A DNA stretch of 64,000 nucleotides, from the NCBI RefSeq assembly GCF_001279005.1, contig NZ_LGCN01000029.1, positions 62,001-126,000 of the forward strand, given 5' to 3'. Under the pieces are notes generated by a model that ran no database searches, was not told the DNA's origin, and saw nothing but the letters and a program-made list of their open reading frames with translations. Positions within the stretch are counted from its first letter, which is position 1; each line of letters opens with the position of its first letter. The position numbers were made by a program, and so were the translations under genes. The DNA is from Streptomyces caelestis. Lineage in GTDB: Bacteria; Actinomycetota; Actinomycetes; Streptomycetales; Streptomycetaceae. Shown one piece after another: positions 52,369 to 61,752 of the stretch.

Positions 52369-52671
52369 ATGGCGAAGGTTCCCAGTTCGGTGGTGGCCGC
52401 GAGCGGACTCGTCGGGGGGTACGGCGTGGCCCGCTGGACCCGGAAGCGGCAGCTGGGCGGGGTGGTGCTGGCCGCCGCCGGGGCCGCCGCCGCGCGGCAG
52501 TGGCGGGAGCGGGCCGGGAGCGGGGCGGCGGGGGCGCTGTCGGTGGCGTACGTCGCCGCGTTCGCCGGGTCGCACCCGCTGGCGAAGAAGGTGGGCGCCT
52601 GGCCCGCCGTGTTCGGGGCGGCGGGGGCCGTGGCGCTCGCCTCGTGGGCGGTGGCGGACCGGCGGGGCTGA
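52369..52671 (+). CDS. small hydrophobic membrane protein, unknown
   Basis: 100 residues, Ala/Gly-rich with three or four short membrane segments (VVAASGLVGGYGVA, GGVVLAAAGAAAA, SVAYVAAFAGSHPLA, AVFGAAGAVALASWAV). GGCAGGAGG-type ribosome site upstream. No family recognised. Confidence 0.65.
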   Translation: MAKVPSSVVAASGLVGGYGVARWTRKRQLGGVVLAAAGAAAARQWRERAGSGAAGALSVAYVAAFAGSHPLAKKVGAWPAVFGAAGAVALASWAVADRRG

Positions 52672-52702
52672 GGCGGCGCCGGTCCGGCCACGGGCCGTCC
52701 CG

Positions 52703-53062
52703 TCAGGAGCGGTGCGTCAGCACGTTCACCACGCGGCCGTTCGGGTCGCGGGTGAAGAAGCGGCGTACGCCCCACTCCTCGTCCCTCGGCTCGCGGACGA
52801 TCTCCGCGCCCGAAGCCCGTACCCGCTCGTACACCGCGTCGACGTCCTCCACCTCCACGCTGAGGTCGGGGACCACCGGCGCCGTGCGCTCCTCGGTGAA
52901 GAAGCTGATCTGGGCGGTGGGGTTGGCGGGGGAGGCCAGGGTGGTCACCCAGCCCATGTCCATGACCTCCTCGAAGCCCAGGAGGCCGTAGAAGGTCCGG
53001 CTGGTGTCCAGCGCCTCCTCGGAGGCGACCTGGATGTCGGGCACGATCCGGCGAACGGTCAT
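52703..53062 (-). CDS. VOC-family protein
   Basis: 119 residues: RRIVPDIQVASEEALDTSRTFYGLLGFEEVMDMGW at the start, then DLSVEVEDVDAVYERVRASGAEIV and FFTRDPNGRVVNVL. Glyoxalase-like dioxygenase/resistance fold; substrate unknown. Confidence 0.88.
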   Translation of the reverse strand: MTVRRIVPDIQVASEEALDTSRTFYGLLGFEEVMDMGWVTTLASPANPTAQISFFTEERTAPVVPDLSVEVEDVDAVYERVRASGAEIVREPRDEEWGVRRFFTRDPNGRVVNVLTHRS

Positions 53063-53123
53063 CGTCGTGCGGCTCCTGTCGGTCGGGCGGGCGGGTTCGC
53101 GCGCCGCGTGAGGCCCGACTCCA

Positions 53124-54647
53124 TCACGCCGTCGCCGGTTTCGAACCGTCCGCGCCCGGGCCCGTACGGGACGGGTCCTTCGCCTTCGCCTTCGACGCGG
53201 CGGCGGCGAGCGGCTCGGCGATGTCCTCCAGGGAGCGGCGTTCCGCGTTCACCGCGAGGAAGGCCGCGACCAGGCCCGCCGCGCACATCAGGCCGGCGCC
53301 GATCTGGAAGGCGAGGACCGTGTCGCCGACCACGCCCGTCTCCGTGAGCTTCGCGAACAGCAGGGGGCCGCTGATGCCGCCGGCGGCGGTGCCGAGGGCG
53401 TAGAAGAAGGCGATGGACATCGCGCGGGTCTCCATGGGGAAGACCTCGGAGACCGTCAGGTACGCGCTGCTCGCGCCGGCCGAGGCGAAGAACAGGACCA
53501 CGCACCAGCAGGCGGTGAGGGTCGTCGCGCTCAGCGAACCCCGGTCGAAGAGCCAGGCGGTGCCGAACAGCAGGACGCCCGAGAGCAGGTAGGTGCCGGA
53601 GATCATCACCCGGCGGCCCACCGTGTCGAACAGCTTGCCGAGCAGCAGCGGGCCCATGAAGTTGCCGACCGCGATCACGGCGAAGTAGTAGCCGGTGTTG
53701 CCGGACGGGACGTCGAAGAACGTGGTCAGGATCGCGCCGAAGCCGAAGGTGATGGCGTTGTAGAGGAACGCCTGGCCGATGAAGAGGGAGAAGCCGAGGA
53801 CGGAGCGCTTGCGGTACTTGGCGAAGACGGTGCGGGCGATCTCGGTGAACGTGACGTTCTCGCGCTGGTGGATGGTCAGCTCGCCCTCGGCGCGGGGCAA
53901 CCGCTCCTTGCGTTCGGCCTCGACCCGGCGCTCGATGTCGCCGACGATGCGTTCCGCCTCCTCGTCGCGGCCGTGGATCAGCAGCCAGCGCGGGCTCTCG
54001 GGGACGTGACGGCGTACGAGGAGGATGACCAGGGAGAGGACGGCGCCGAGGGCGAAGGTCAGGCGCCAGCCGACGTTCGCCGGGAAGATGTCGGTGTTCA
54101 GCGCCAGGATCGACAGCAAGGAGCCGCCGACCGCGCCCAGCCAGAAGCTGCCGTTGATCATCAGGTCGACGCGGCCCCGGTACTTCGCCGGGATCAGCTC
54201 GTCGACCGCGGAGTTGATGGCCGCGTACTCGCCGCCGATGCCGAAGCCGGTGAAGAAGCGGAAGAGGAAGAACCACCAGGTGTCGAAGGCGACCGCGGTG
54301 AGGGCGGTGGCGCCGAGGTACACCGCGAGGGTGATCATGAAGAGCTTCTTGCGGCCCCAGATGTCGGTCAGACGGCCCCAGAACAGGGCGCCCGCGCAGG
54401 CGCCGGCCACGTAGAGGGCGGCGGCGATGCCGGTGACCTCGCCGGAGGTGATGGGCAGCCCGCTGCCGGGTTCGGAGAGGCGGGCGGCGATGTTGCCGAC
54501 GACCGTGACCTCCAGGCCGTCGAGGATCCATACGGTGCCGAGGCCGAGGACGACGGACCAGTGCCAGCGGGACCACGGGAGGCGGTCCAGGCGGGCGGGG
54601 ATGCTGGTGGTGATGGTGCGTCCGGTCTCGGACTGCGCGGTGGTCAT
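53124..54647 (-). CDS. MFS sugar-porter-type transporter
   Basis: 507 residues, twelve predicted membrane segments. MFS motif A GRLTDIWGRKKLF between TM2 and TM3, sugar-porter PESPRWLL after TM6 with a long basic cytoplasmic loop (ERRVEAERKERLPRAEG), and a second motif A as GKLFDTVGRRV. Likely a proton symporter for a sugar or organic acid. No pathway gene adjacent. Confidence 0.9.
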   Translation of the reverse strand: MTTAQSETGRTITTSIPARLDRLPWSRWHWSVVLGLGTVWILDGLEVTVVGNIAARLSEPGSGLPITSGEVTGIAAALYVAGACAGALFWGRLTDIWGRKKLFMITLAVYLGATALTAVAFDTWWFFLFRFFTGFGIGGEYAAINSAVDELIPAKYRGRVDLMINGSFWLGAVGGSLLSILALNTDIFPANVGWRLTFALGAVLSLVILLVRRHVPESPRWLLIHGRDEEAERIVGDIERRVEAERKERLPRAEGELTIHQRENVTFTEIARTVFAKYRKRSVLGFSLFIGQAFLYNAITFGFGAILTTFFDVPSGNTGYYFAVIAVGNFMGPLLLGKLFDTVGRRVMISGTYLLSGVLLFGTAWLFDRGSLSATTLTACWCVVLFFASAGASSAYLTVSEVFPMETRAMSIAFFYALGTAAGGISGPLLFAKLTETGVVGDTVLAFQIGAGLMCAAGLVAAFLAVNAERRSLEDIAEPLAAAASKAKAKDPSRTGPGADGSKPATA

Positions 54648-55036
54648 GGGCTCCCTCCCTGGCGAAGCGAACCTCCGTATGCCCCCAGGTGGGGATTTTC
54701 ACGCCCTGGCGTGAGAGGCGGGCGGGGGCCTGGGGGCTTCTCGGGGTGGGTGCGTGGGGTCGCTGCGGGTGCGTGGGGGTTGCTCGCGCAGTTCCCCGCG
54801 CCCCTGAGGGCGGGCGTCGCGGTCGCCGTGGGCCGGCCGGCGCCGGAAGGGCTGTGGCCGTCGTGCCGCTGCGGGCGCGTGGGGGTTGCTCGCGCAGTTC
54901 CCCGCGCCCCTGAAGGCGTCGCGGTCACCGTGGGCAGGGAAGGCAAGGGGACTGGGGAACCCGCGGTGGGGTCGCTTCCCAGGGGCGCGGGGAACTGCGC
55001 GACCGGCCACGACGGGCCCGCAGCGCCTCAGACGCG
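54648..55036. repeat. intergenic cluster of three dispersed repeat elements
   Basis: Two direct copies of an element with core GCGCAGTTCCCCGCGCCCC lie at 54761-54812 and 54868-54919, and an inverted copy (GGGGCGCGGGGAACTGCGC) at 54980-55020. Each starts or ends near GCTGCGGG. Direct and inverted copies could pair into a large stem. No gene is present. Confidence 0.8.
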
Positions 55037-56419
55037 CTACGCCCCCAGGACCCGTGACACCGTGTAGATCAGGAGACCGGCGAGCGAGCCGACCACCGTG
55101 CCGTTGATGCGGATGAACTGGAGGTCCCGGCCGATGTTGGCCTCGATCTTCTTCGTGGTGTGCTCGGCGTCCCAGCTCGCCACCGTGTCCGTGATCAGGG
55201 AGGTGATCTCCTTGCGGTAGGTGGTGACCACGTAGACCGCGGCGCTCTCCAGCCAGCCGTCGACCTTGCCCTGCACCTTGGGGTCGAGCGACATGCGGGC
55301 GCCCAGGGAGAGCAGCGAGGCGCGCACGCGCAGGCGCAGTTCGCTGCGCTCGTCCTCCGCCGCCGATACGATCATGGACCGTACGGACGTCCACACGGAG
55401 GCGATCAGGTCCTGCACCTCGTTGCGGCCGATGATCTCGTTCTTGAGGCGTTCGACGCGGGCACGGGTGTCGCCGTCGGACTGGAGGTCGGAGGCGAAGT
55501 CGGTGAGGAAGCGGTCCAGGGCGCCGCGCGCGGGGTGGGTCGGCATGTCGCGCATCTCGGTGACGAAGCGCAGCAGCTCCTTGTAGACGCGCTCGCCGAC
55601 CTTGCGGTCCACGAACTTGGGGGTCCAGCCGGGCGCGCCGCCGTGGACGGCGTCCATCACGGTGTCGTTGTGCAGCACCAGCCAGTCGTGCGCGCGGGTG
55701 ACGATGACGTCCACGGCCCGTTTGTGGCCGCCGTCGGCGACGATCCGCTCCAGCATCTTGCCCATGCCGGGCGCGATCTCCTGGGCCTCGGCGCGGCGGG
55801 TGATGGCCTCGCCGACCACCGCCTGGACGTCGGAGTCGCGCAGCACGGTCAGGGCGCCGCGCAGGGCCGCCGACAGCTCGGCGGTCACCCGGTCGGCGTG
55901 CTCGGGGACGGCGAGCCAGGCGCCGAGCCGGCTGCCGATGCCGACGGCGCGCAGCCGCTGCCGCACGACGGCCTCGGAGAGGAAGTTCTCCCCGACGAAC
56001 TCACCGAGGGAGACGCCGAGCTGGTCCTTCTTGGTGGGGATGATCGCGGTGTGCGGGATGGGCAGGCCCAGGGGGTGGCGGAAGAGCGCGGTGACGGCGA
56101 ACCAGTCGGCGAGCGCGCCGACCATGCCGGCCTCGGCCGCGGCGGCGACATAGCCCGCCCAAGGGCCGGCGCCCTGGTGGGAGGCCCATTTGGCGAGGAC
56201 GTAGACGACGGCGACGAACAGCAGCAGTCCGGTGGCGGTGAGCTTCATCCGGCGCACCCCGCGCCGCTTCTCCTCGTCCGCGGGGCTGAACGTGTTCATG
56301 GCGCGGTTGGTGAAGGCGCCGGGGCGGGCATGCCGCCCTTCGGCGTCCCGGCCGTCGCTTTCCGCGGTTCCCGCCGTTCCTGACGTTTCTGCCGTTTCGG
56401 TCCGTTCCATCCGCTCCAC
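55037..56419 (-). CDS. DUF445 membrane protein
   Basis: 460 residues. A variable acidic N-terminus (about 1-50), two membrane segments (GLLLFVAVVYVLAKW; AAAEAGMVGALADWFAVTALFRHPLGLPIPHTAIIP, the DUF445 hallmark), a long helical periplasmic or cytoplasmic region, and a final membrane segment. Function unknown. In-frame ATG at residue 41 (MNTFSPADEEKRR) is an alternative start. Confidence 0.88.
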   Translation of the reverse strand: MERMERTETAETSGTAGTAESDGRDAEGRHARPGAFTNRAMNTFSPADEEKRRGVRRMKLTATGLLLFVAVVYVLAKWASHQGAGPWAGYVAAAAEAGMVGALADWFAVTALFRHPLGLPIPHTAIIPTKKDQLGVSLGEFVGENFLSEAVVRQRLRAVGIGSRLGAWLAVPEHADRVTAELSAALRGALTVLRDSDVQAVVGEAITRRAEAQEIAPGMGKMLERIVADGGHKRAVDVIVTRAHDWLVLHNDTVMDAVHGGAPGWTPKFVDRKVGERVYKELLRFVTEMRDMPTHPARGALDRFLTDFASDLQSDGDTRARVERLKNEIIGRNEVQDLIASVWTSVRSMIVSAAEDERSELRLRVRASLLSLGARMSLDPKVQGKVDGWLESAAVYVVTTYRKEITSLITDTVASWDAEHTTKKIEANIGRDLQFIRINGTVVGSLAGLLIYTVSRVLGA

Positions 56420-56619
56420 CCGTTCGGTGATCCCTCACACATTGTCCCTTCCTGACCGACTACTGGAACGTGACAGGAGTTCCCGGCGTCTGTCCGGAGG
56501 GGGTTTGTCCCGGGGGATCACCCAAGGGTCCCCCTGATCGGTCTTCCCTTCCCATGGATCATCATGGGTTCATCGGATCGGAGCCTCGGGCTCCCGTCTC
56601 CCGAGGAGAAAAGAACAGC

Positions 56620-57987
56620 ATGACCCGGGGTCGTGACGGGGGCGCGGTGACGCCTCCCGCCCAGCAGCGTGCCCTGCTCGCCGCGGTCGTCGCCGCGGTC
56701 CTGGCGGTCTCCGCCGCCATATACGTCGGTGTCGGGGCCGACGGCGGCGTGCGGGAGCGCGGCGCCCTCGCCGGTGGCCGCGGCGAGCGGAACAACCCGG
56801 CCGCGCCCGTCTCCACCGGCACCTGGGTCACCTCCTGGGCCGCCTCCCCGGTCGCGGGCGAGCCCGGCACCGAGATGACGGGCCTCATGGACCGCTCGGT
56901 GCGCAACGTCGTCCACACCGGCGCCGGCGGTACGAGTGCCCGCGTCACGCTGTCCAACCTCTACGGCCAGTCGCCGCTGACCGTCACGCGCGCCTCCATC
57001 GCCGTGTCGGCCGGCCCGGACACGGCGGCGGCGCTCCCGGAGACCGTGCGGCCGCTGACCTTCGCCGGGAACCCGGCGGTCGTCGTCCCGGCGGGCGAGC
57101 AGGTGGTGAGCGACGCGGTGCGCGTCGCCGTCCCGCACGACGGGGACGTGCTGATCACGACGTACTCCCCCACCGCGTCCGGGCCGGTCACCCACCACCC
57201 GCACGCGCGCCAGATCTCGTACGTCGCCGACGGCGAGCACACCCGGGACGCGACGGGGACGGCGTACACCGGACGGAGCAGGGCCTGGCGGTACGTGACC
57301 GCGCTGGACGTGCTGAGCAACGAGGCGGACGGCACGGTCGTCGTCCTCGGGGACTCGCTGACCGACGGCGTCACCTCGACGACCGGGGCGAACCACCGAT
57401 GGCCGGACGTGCTGTCCGACCGGCTGCGGTCGGCGGTCGGGGCCGGGCGGGACGTGCCGCGGTACAGCGTCGTCAACGAGGGGATCAGCGGGAACCGGGT
57501 CCTCACCGACGGGCTGGGGCGGCCCGCCGAGAACCCCAGCGGGCTGAACCGGTTCGAGCGGGACGTGCTGGGGCGGACGAACGTCGAGGTCGTGGTCGTC
57601 GCGCTCGGGGTCAACGACATCCTGCGGCATCCGGGAACCGCCGATCCGGACACGATCGTGGCGGGGCTGAGCGAGCTGGTCGAGCGGGCTCATGCGCGAG
57701 GGCTGAAGGTCGTGGGGGCGACGCTCATGCCGTTCGGCGGGCACCGCGGGTACACGGACGCGCGGGAGGGTGTGCGGCGGGCGGTCAACTCGGAGGTCCG
57801 GGCGGGGCGGGTGTTCGACGCGGTCGTCGACTTCGACGAGGCGCTTCGGGATCCGTACGATCCGCGCCGGCTCCGGGCGGAGTACGACTCCGGGGACCAT
57901 CTGCACCCCAGTGACCGGGGGTACGCCCGGATGGCGGAGGAGTTCGATCTGGATGATCTGAGGGGTGGGGCTCCGGCGCGGTTGTAG
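56620..57987 (+). CDS. secreted SGNH/GDSL hydrolase
   Basis: 455 residues from the ATG at 56620 (GAGGAG upstream). An N-terminal membrane/signal segment (LLAAVVAAVLAVSAAIYV) precedes the SGNH domain: block I VVLGDSLTDG (Ser nucleophile), block II INEGISGNRV-type NEGISGNRVLTDG, block III LGVNDILRHPG, block V SGDHLHPSDRGY. Likely an extracellular esterase or lipase. Longer upstream in-frame starts lack support. Confidence 0.9.
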   Translation: MTRGRDGGAVTPPAQQRALLAAVVAAVLAVSAAIYVGVGADGGVRERGALAGGRGERNNPAAPVSTGTWVTSWAASPVAGEPGTEMTGLMDRSVRNVVHTGAGGTSARVTLSNLYGQSPLTVTRASIAVSAGPDTAAALPETVRPLTFAGNPAVVVPAGEQVVSDAVRVAVPHDGDVLITTYSPTASGPVTHHPHARQISYVADGEHTRDATGTAYTGRSRAWRYVTALDVLSNEADGTVVVLGDSLTDGVTSTTGANHRWPDVLSDRLRSAVGAGRDVPRYSVVNEGISGNRVLTDGLGRPAENPSGLNRFERDVLGRTNVEVVVVALGVNDILRHPGTADPDTIVAGLSELVERAHARGLKVVGATLMPFGGHRGYTDAREGVRRAVNSEVRAGRVFDAVVDFDEALRDPYDPRRLRAEYDSGDHLHPSDRGYARMAEEFDLDDLRGGAPARL

Positions 57988-58037
57988 GGGGTTCGGGGGT
58001 GCTTGTTTCGCCCCCTCCGCCCCTACCCGTCCCGTAC

Positions 58038-58056
58038 CCGGGGGCGCTGCCCCCGG
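58038..58056. terminator. bidirectional-type hairpin between convergent genes
   Basis: CCGGGGGC-gct-GCCCCCGG is a perfect 8-bp stem, followed by CGAACGCCGGAGGGGCTGAA, a sequence I associate with a recurring Streptomyces intergenic element. It lies between the SGNH gene and the convergent DUF1707 gene. Confidence 0.65.
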
Positions 58057-58128
58057 ACCCCCGCTCCTCGAACGCCGGAGGGGCTGAATTGACCCAAGCG
58101 CTGGGTCGGCCCGAAGGGCTGGGGTGGC

Positions 58129-58848
58129 TCAGCGGTCGTCCGAGCCCTCCAGTTCGCGGCGGCGTTGCTCCTTGCGTTCCAGTTTCTCCCTGCGGCGTTC
58201 CTCGCGCAGGCGCTGCTTCTCCGCCCGGGGGAGTTTGCGGTCGACGCCGACGCCGCCCCAGAAGGCGAAGCCGGTGACGATCACGCGCGGGGCGCCCGGC
58301 TCGCCCGGCACGCCCTCCTCGCGGTGGTCGAAGCCGCCCATGACGCCGATGCCGCGCACGACGACCTCGACGCCGGGCGGGACGATGACCTCCACCCCGC
58401 CCATGATCGCGACCGCGTTGATGACGACCTCGCGGTCCGCGAAGTACGCCTCCCGCAGGTCGATCTCGCCGCCGCCCCAGAAGGCGAGGCAGTTGAAGCG
58501 GCGCGGCGCCGTCCAGCGGCCCCGGCGCTGGAAGCCCGACATCACCGCCACGGCCCACGACGACGTCCCCGTGTCGTCGCCGCCGACGATCCTGTCCCGC
58601 CAGCCACCGGACCGCTCCGGCTCCTTGGTCAGGGACACGGCCGGCCCGGCCGTCCCCGGGTCCGGCAGGTCGCGGGTGATCGGCGCCAGCTCCCCGTAGG
58701 TGCGGGCCCGGTACGCCGTGTCCAGCCGCTCCTCGAACTCCTCCATGTCGAGACGGCCCTCCGCGAGGGCGTCCCGCAGGATCTCGGCGACCCGTTCACG
58801 GTCGGCGTCGGAGGCGCGGAGGTCCGGCACGGCTGCGTCGTCGGTCAT
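58129..58848 (-). CDS. DUF1707 / LiaF-like C-terminal domain protein
   Basis: 239 residues. N-terminal DUF1707 (RASDADRERVAEILRDALAEGRLDMEEFEERLDTAYRARTYGEL) joined to a beta-helical LiaF/DUF2154-like part with repeated GGGEIDLREA, IMGGVEVIVPPGVEV, VMGGFDH motifs. A strongly charged tail (EKQRLREERRREKLERKEQRRR) follows. Probably membrane-associated in cell-envelope stress sensing; cytoplasmic as written. Confidence 0.88.
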   Translation of the reverse strand: MTDDAAVPDLRASDADRERVAEILRDALAEGRLDMEEFEERLDTAYRARTYGELAPITRDLPDPGTAGPAVSLTKEPERSGGWRDRIVGGDDTGTSSWAVAVMSGFQRRGRWTAPRRFNCLAFWGGGEIDLREAYFADREVVINAVAIMGGVEVIVPPGVEVVVRGIGVMGGFDHREEGVPGEPGAPRVIVTGFAFWGGVGVDRKLPRAEKQRLREERRREKLERKEQRRRELEGSDDR

Positions 58849-58902
58849 AGTCAGCAGCCTACGAGTTGTCCCCGCCGCACGGCTACGAGAGGGCCCGCCC
58901 GG

Positions 58903-59910
58903 CTACGACGGGGTCCGCCCGGCCCGCTCCTGCGGGGGTTCGGGGGCGCCCCCCGAGGGACCCAGCATCCTCGCGATCACCGCCTCGATGTCCGGTTCCC
59001 GCACCGACAGGTCCACCAGCGGGTACCGGGCCGCGACCTTCGCCACCAGCTCGGCCGCCGACGCCGACGCCGGGAACGCCAGCCACTGCCGCGGCCCCTC
59101 CACCCGCACCACCCGCGCGGGCGCGGGCGCCTCGATCGGCGGCAGCTCCCGCTCCAGGTCCACCACCAGCGTCCGCTCGCTCTCCCCCGCCTCGTGCAGC
59201 CCGGCGAGCGCACCGTCGTACACCAGCCGGCCGTGGTCGATCACCATCACCCGCGAGCACAACTGCTCGATGTCCCGCAGGTCGTGCGTGGTCAGCAGCA
59301 CCGTCGTGGCCCGCTCGGCGTTCAACCGCCGCAGGAAGTCCCGCACCCTGGTCCTGGAGACGACGTCCAGACCGATCGTCGGCTCGTCGAGGTAGAGCAC
59401 CTCCGGGTCGTGCAGCAGCGCCGCCGCGATGTCCCCGCGCATCCGCTGGCCGAGCGAGAGCTGGCGCACCGGGACGTCCAGCAGCCCGCCCAGGTCGAGG
59501 AGTTCGGTCAGCCGCTCCAGGTTCTCCCGGTAGCGTGCGGCCGGGATGCGGTACATGCGGTGCATCAGCCGGTACGAGTCGATCAGCGGCAGGTCCCACC
59601 ACAGCGTCGTGCGCTGCCCGAACACCACCCCGATCCGGTGCGCCAGCCGCATCCGCTCGCGGGACGGGTCGACGCCGGCGACCCGTAGCCGGCCGCCGCT
59701 CGGCGTGAGGATCCCCGTCAGCATCTTGATCGTCGTCGACTTCCCGGCGCCGTTCGGACCGATGTAGCCGACCATCTCGCCCCGCGCCACCGTGAACGAG
59801 AGCGAGTCGACCGCCCGCACCCGGTGCCGCTCCCGCTTCATGAATCCGGTCTTCCTCCACACGTCGAAGACCTTCTCCACGCCGTCGAGTTCGATGAAAG
59901 CGTCCCTCAC
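58903..59910 (-). CDS. ABC exporter ATP-binding protein
   Basis: 335 residues. Walker A GPNGAGKSTT, Q-loop VFGQRTTLWWD, signature LSLGQRMRGDIAAALL (a variant LSxGQ), Walker B VLYLDEPTIGLD, switch His TTHDLRD, and a C-terminal DUF4162-like extension. Follows two permease genes on the same strand with a 3-base gap. Drug- or lipid-export type; substrate unknown. Confidence 0.9.
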   Translation of the reverse strand: MRDAFIELDGVEKVFDVWRKTGFMKRERHRVRAVDSLSFTVARGEMVGYIGPNGAGKSTTIKMLTGILTPSGGRLRVAGVDPSRERMRLAHRIGVVFGQRTTLWWDLPLIDSYRLMHRMYRIPAARYRENLERLTELLDLGGLLDVPVRQLSLGQRMRGDIAAALLHDPEVLYLDEPTIGLDVVSRTRVRDFLRRLNAERATTVLLTTHDLRDIEQLCSRVMVIDHGRLVYDGALAGLHEAGESERTLVVDLERELPPIEAPAPARVVRVEGPRQWLAFPASASAAELVAKVAARYPLVDLSVREPDIEAVIARMLGPSGGAPEPPQERAGRTPS

Positions 59911-59913
59911 CCG

Positions 59914-60735
59914 CTAGCTCCCCGTGCTCCGGTACGACCTGAGACCCGTCCGCCACGCCAGCCCCGCCAGCGCACAGCACCCCACCGCCACCAGCGGCGA
60001 CGCGAACGCCGCCCACCCCGGCAGCCCGATCGGGTACGGCCGCTCCAGCACGTACGCGGCCGGCACCCAGTTGACGAAGGCGAGCGGCAGCATGAACGTC
60101 ACCCCGCGCACGAGATCCTTCCCGAACACGCTCGGCGGATACTGCAACAGCGTGTTCCCGCCGTACGTGAACGCGTTCTGCACCTCGGCCGCGTCCTGCG
60201 CGAAGACCTGGAACGCCGCGCCCGCCACGAACACCGCCGAGAAGATCGCCGCGCCGCTGACCACCACCACCGGCACCAGCAGCACCTTCACCGCACTCCA
60301 GTCGACGTCGACCGCGGCCAGCGCCCACCCCAGCACCACCACGCCCTGCGTGACCCGGCCCAGCCGGCGCAACGCGAAACGGTCCGCGCCGACCTGCGCC
60401 AGCACCGGCGCCGGACGCACCAGCAGGACGTCGAACGAGCCGTCCCGCATCCGCCCGCCCAGCACGTCCAACGAGCCCAGCACCAGATCGGCGATCCCGA
60501 ACGACGTCGCCGACAACCCGTACAACAGGGCGATCTCCGGCAGCGACCAGCCGCCCAACGAGTCCACCTGCGAGAACATCAGCAGGATCCCCACGAAGTC
60601 CAGCCCGGTCACCAGCAGGTTCCCGACCACCGTGAACGCGAAGGACGCGCGGTAGGTCATGCCCGACCGCACCCACATCCCCGCGATCAGCCCGTAGGCC
60701 CGCACCCCCTCCACGAACACACCGCGCTCACCCAC
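59914..60735 (-). CDS. ABC exporter permease (ABC2_membrane_6/DUF990)
   Basis: 273 residues, six membrane segments, with SFGIADLVLGSLDVLGGRMRDGSFDVLLVRP typical of the DUF990 family and FMLPLAFVNWVPAAYVL near the end. Begins 8 bases inside the upstream permease gene. Confidence 0.88.
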   Translation of the reverse strand: MGERGVFVEGVRAYGLIAGMWVRSGMTYRASFAFTVVGNLLVTGLDFVGILLMFSQVDSLGGWSLPEIALLYGLSATSFGIADLVLGSLDVLGGRMRDGSFDVLLVRPAPVLAQVGADRFALRRLGRVTQGVVVLGWALAAVDVDWSAVKVLLVPVVVVSGAAIFSAVFVAGAAFQVFAQDAAEVQNAFTYGGNTLLQYPPSVFGKDLVRGVTFMLPLAFVNWVPAAYVLERPYPIGLPGWAAFASPLVAVGCCALAGLAWRTGLRSYRSTGS

Positions 60736-61528
60736 CCTGCACCACCACCCGCCGCGTCGCCGCCGACTGCAGCAGCCGCCCCGCCGCCAGCAGCGCCACC
60801 GCCCACGCCGCCTGGAACGCGAACGCCCCCCACACGTCCGCCTCCCCCATCAGCACATCCGCCGGCACCTGCAGCTGCGCCGCCCACGGCAGCACCCGCA
60901 CCACGTCGCCGAGCCCGTCCGGGAAGGCGTTCAACGGCAGCACCATGCCCGAGAAGAACACCCCCGTGATCATCAGCACCTGGCCGATCCCCCTGCCGTC
61001 CATCAGCCAGAACACGCTCAACGCCGCCAGATAGCGGATCCCGAAACTCACCACCGCCGCCAGCAGCAGCGTCACCGCGAACGCCGCCCACGCGGCCGCC
61101 TCCGCCGGCAGTGCCATCGGGAACAACAGCGAACCGAACACGAACGGCACCACCCCCCGCCCCAGCAGCTGGAACCCCGCCCGCCCCACGTCCCCCGCCA
61201 GCCACCACAGCTGCAGATCCACCGGCCGGTACAGGTCGACCGCGATCCCACCGGTGCCGATGCGCTCCATCAGGTCCTTCTCCGCACCGCCGCCCTGGAT
61301 CGCCAGCGTCGCGTAGAGACACTGCCCCAGCCACACGTACGTGACCGCCTGCGCCTGGTCGTACCCGCCCAGCCCCGGCCGCTCCTCCCACAGCGCCAGA
61401 TACGTGTACACGAGGATCAGCCCGAACACCGTGTTGGTGAACACCCCGGCCGCCGTCGCCACCCGGTACGACGCGTACCGCCGGAAACCCCCCACCGCCA
61501 CGGCCAGGTACAACCGCGCCGAACCCAC
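60728..61528 (-). CDS. ABC exporter permease (ABC2_membrane_6/DUF990), second subunit
   Basis: 266 residues from a GTG at 61526-61528 after GGAGGGGG; an in-frame GTG at 61555 is possible. Six membrane segments, TYVWLGQCLYATLAIQGGG and LMERIGTGGIAVDLYRPVDLQLWW. First gene of the three-gene exporter operon; the two permeases form a heterodimer. Confidence 0.87.
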   Translation of the reverse strand: MGSARLYLAVAVGGFRRYASYRVATAAGVFTNTVFGLILVYTYLALWEERPGLGGYDQAQAVTYVWLGQCLYATLAIQGGGAEKDLMERIGTGGIAVDLYRPVDLQLWWLAGDVGRAGFQLLGRGVVPFVFGSLLFPMALPAEAAAWAAFAVTLLLAAVVSFGIRYLAALSVFWLMDGRGIGQVLMITGVFFSGMVLPLNAFPDGLGDVVRVLPWAAQLQVPADVLMGEADVWGAFAFQAAWAVALLAAGRLLQSAATRRVVVQGG

Positions 61529-61752
61529 GCCCCCGCCCCCTCCCGCCACCGGCACCGAAAGCGCAGGAGCCTAGTGCGCCCGCCGCACCCCGCGCCACGC
61601 GTTTTCGTTGGGGCCAGGTGTGTGACACGCCGCGTGCGCGCGCCACGCGCGGCGTCGGCGGGGACGCGTCACAGGATGGGACAGTCTTGAATAAGAGGCG
61701 CACACCACGGCGCAGTGGAACGAACCAGGCGAAACAGGAGTCCGTGCACGAC

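Noticed and set aside
54648..55036. CRISPR array
   Set aside because: The repeats are few, unevenly spaced and in mixed orientation, with no cas genes in the window.
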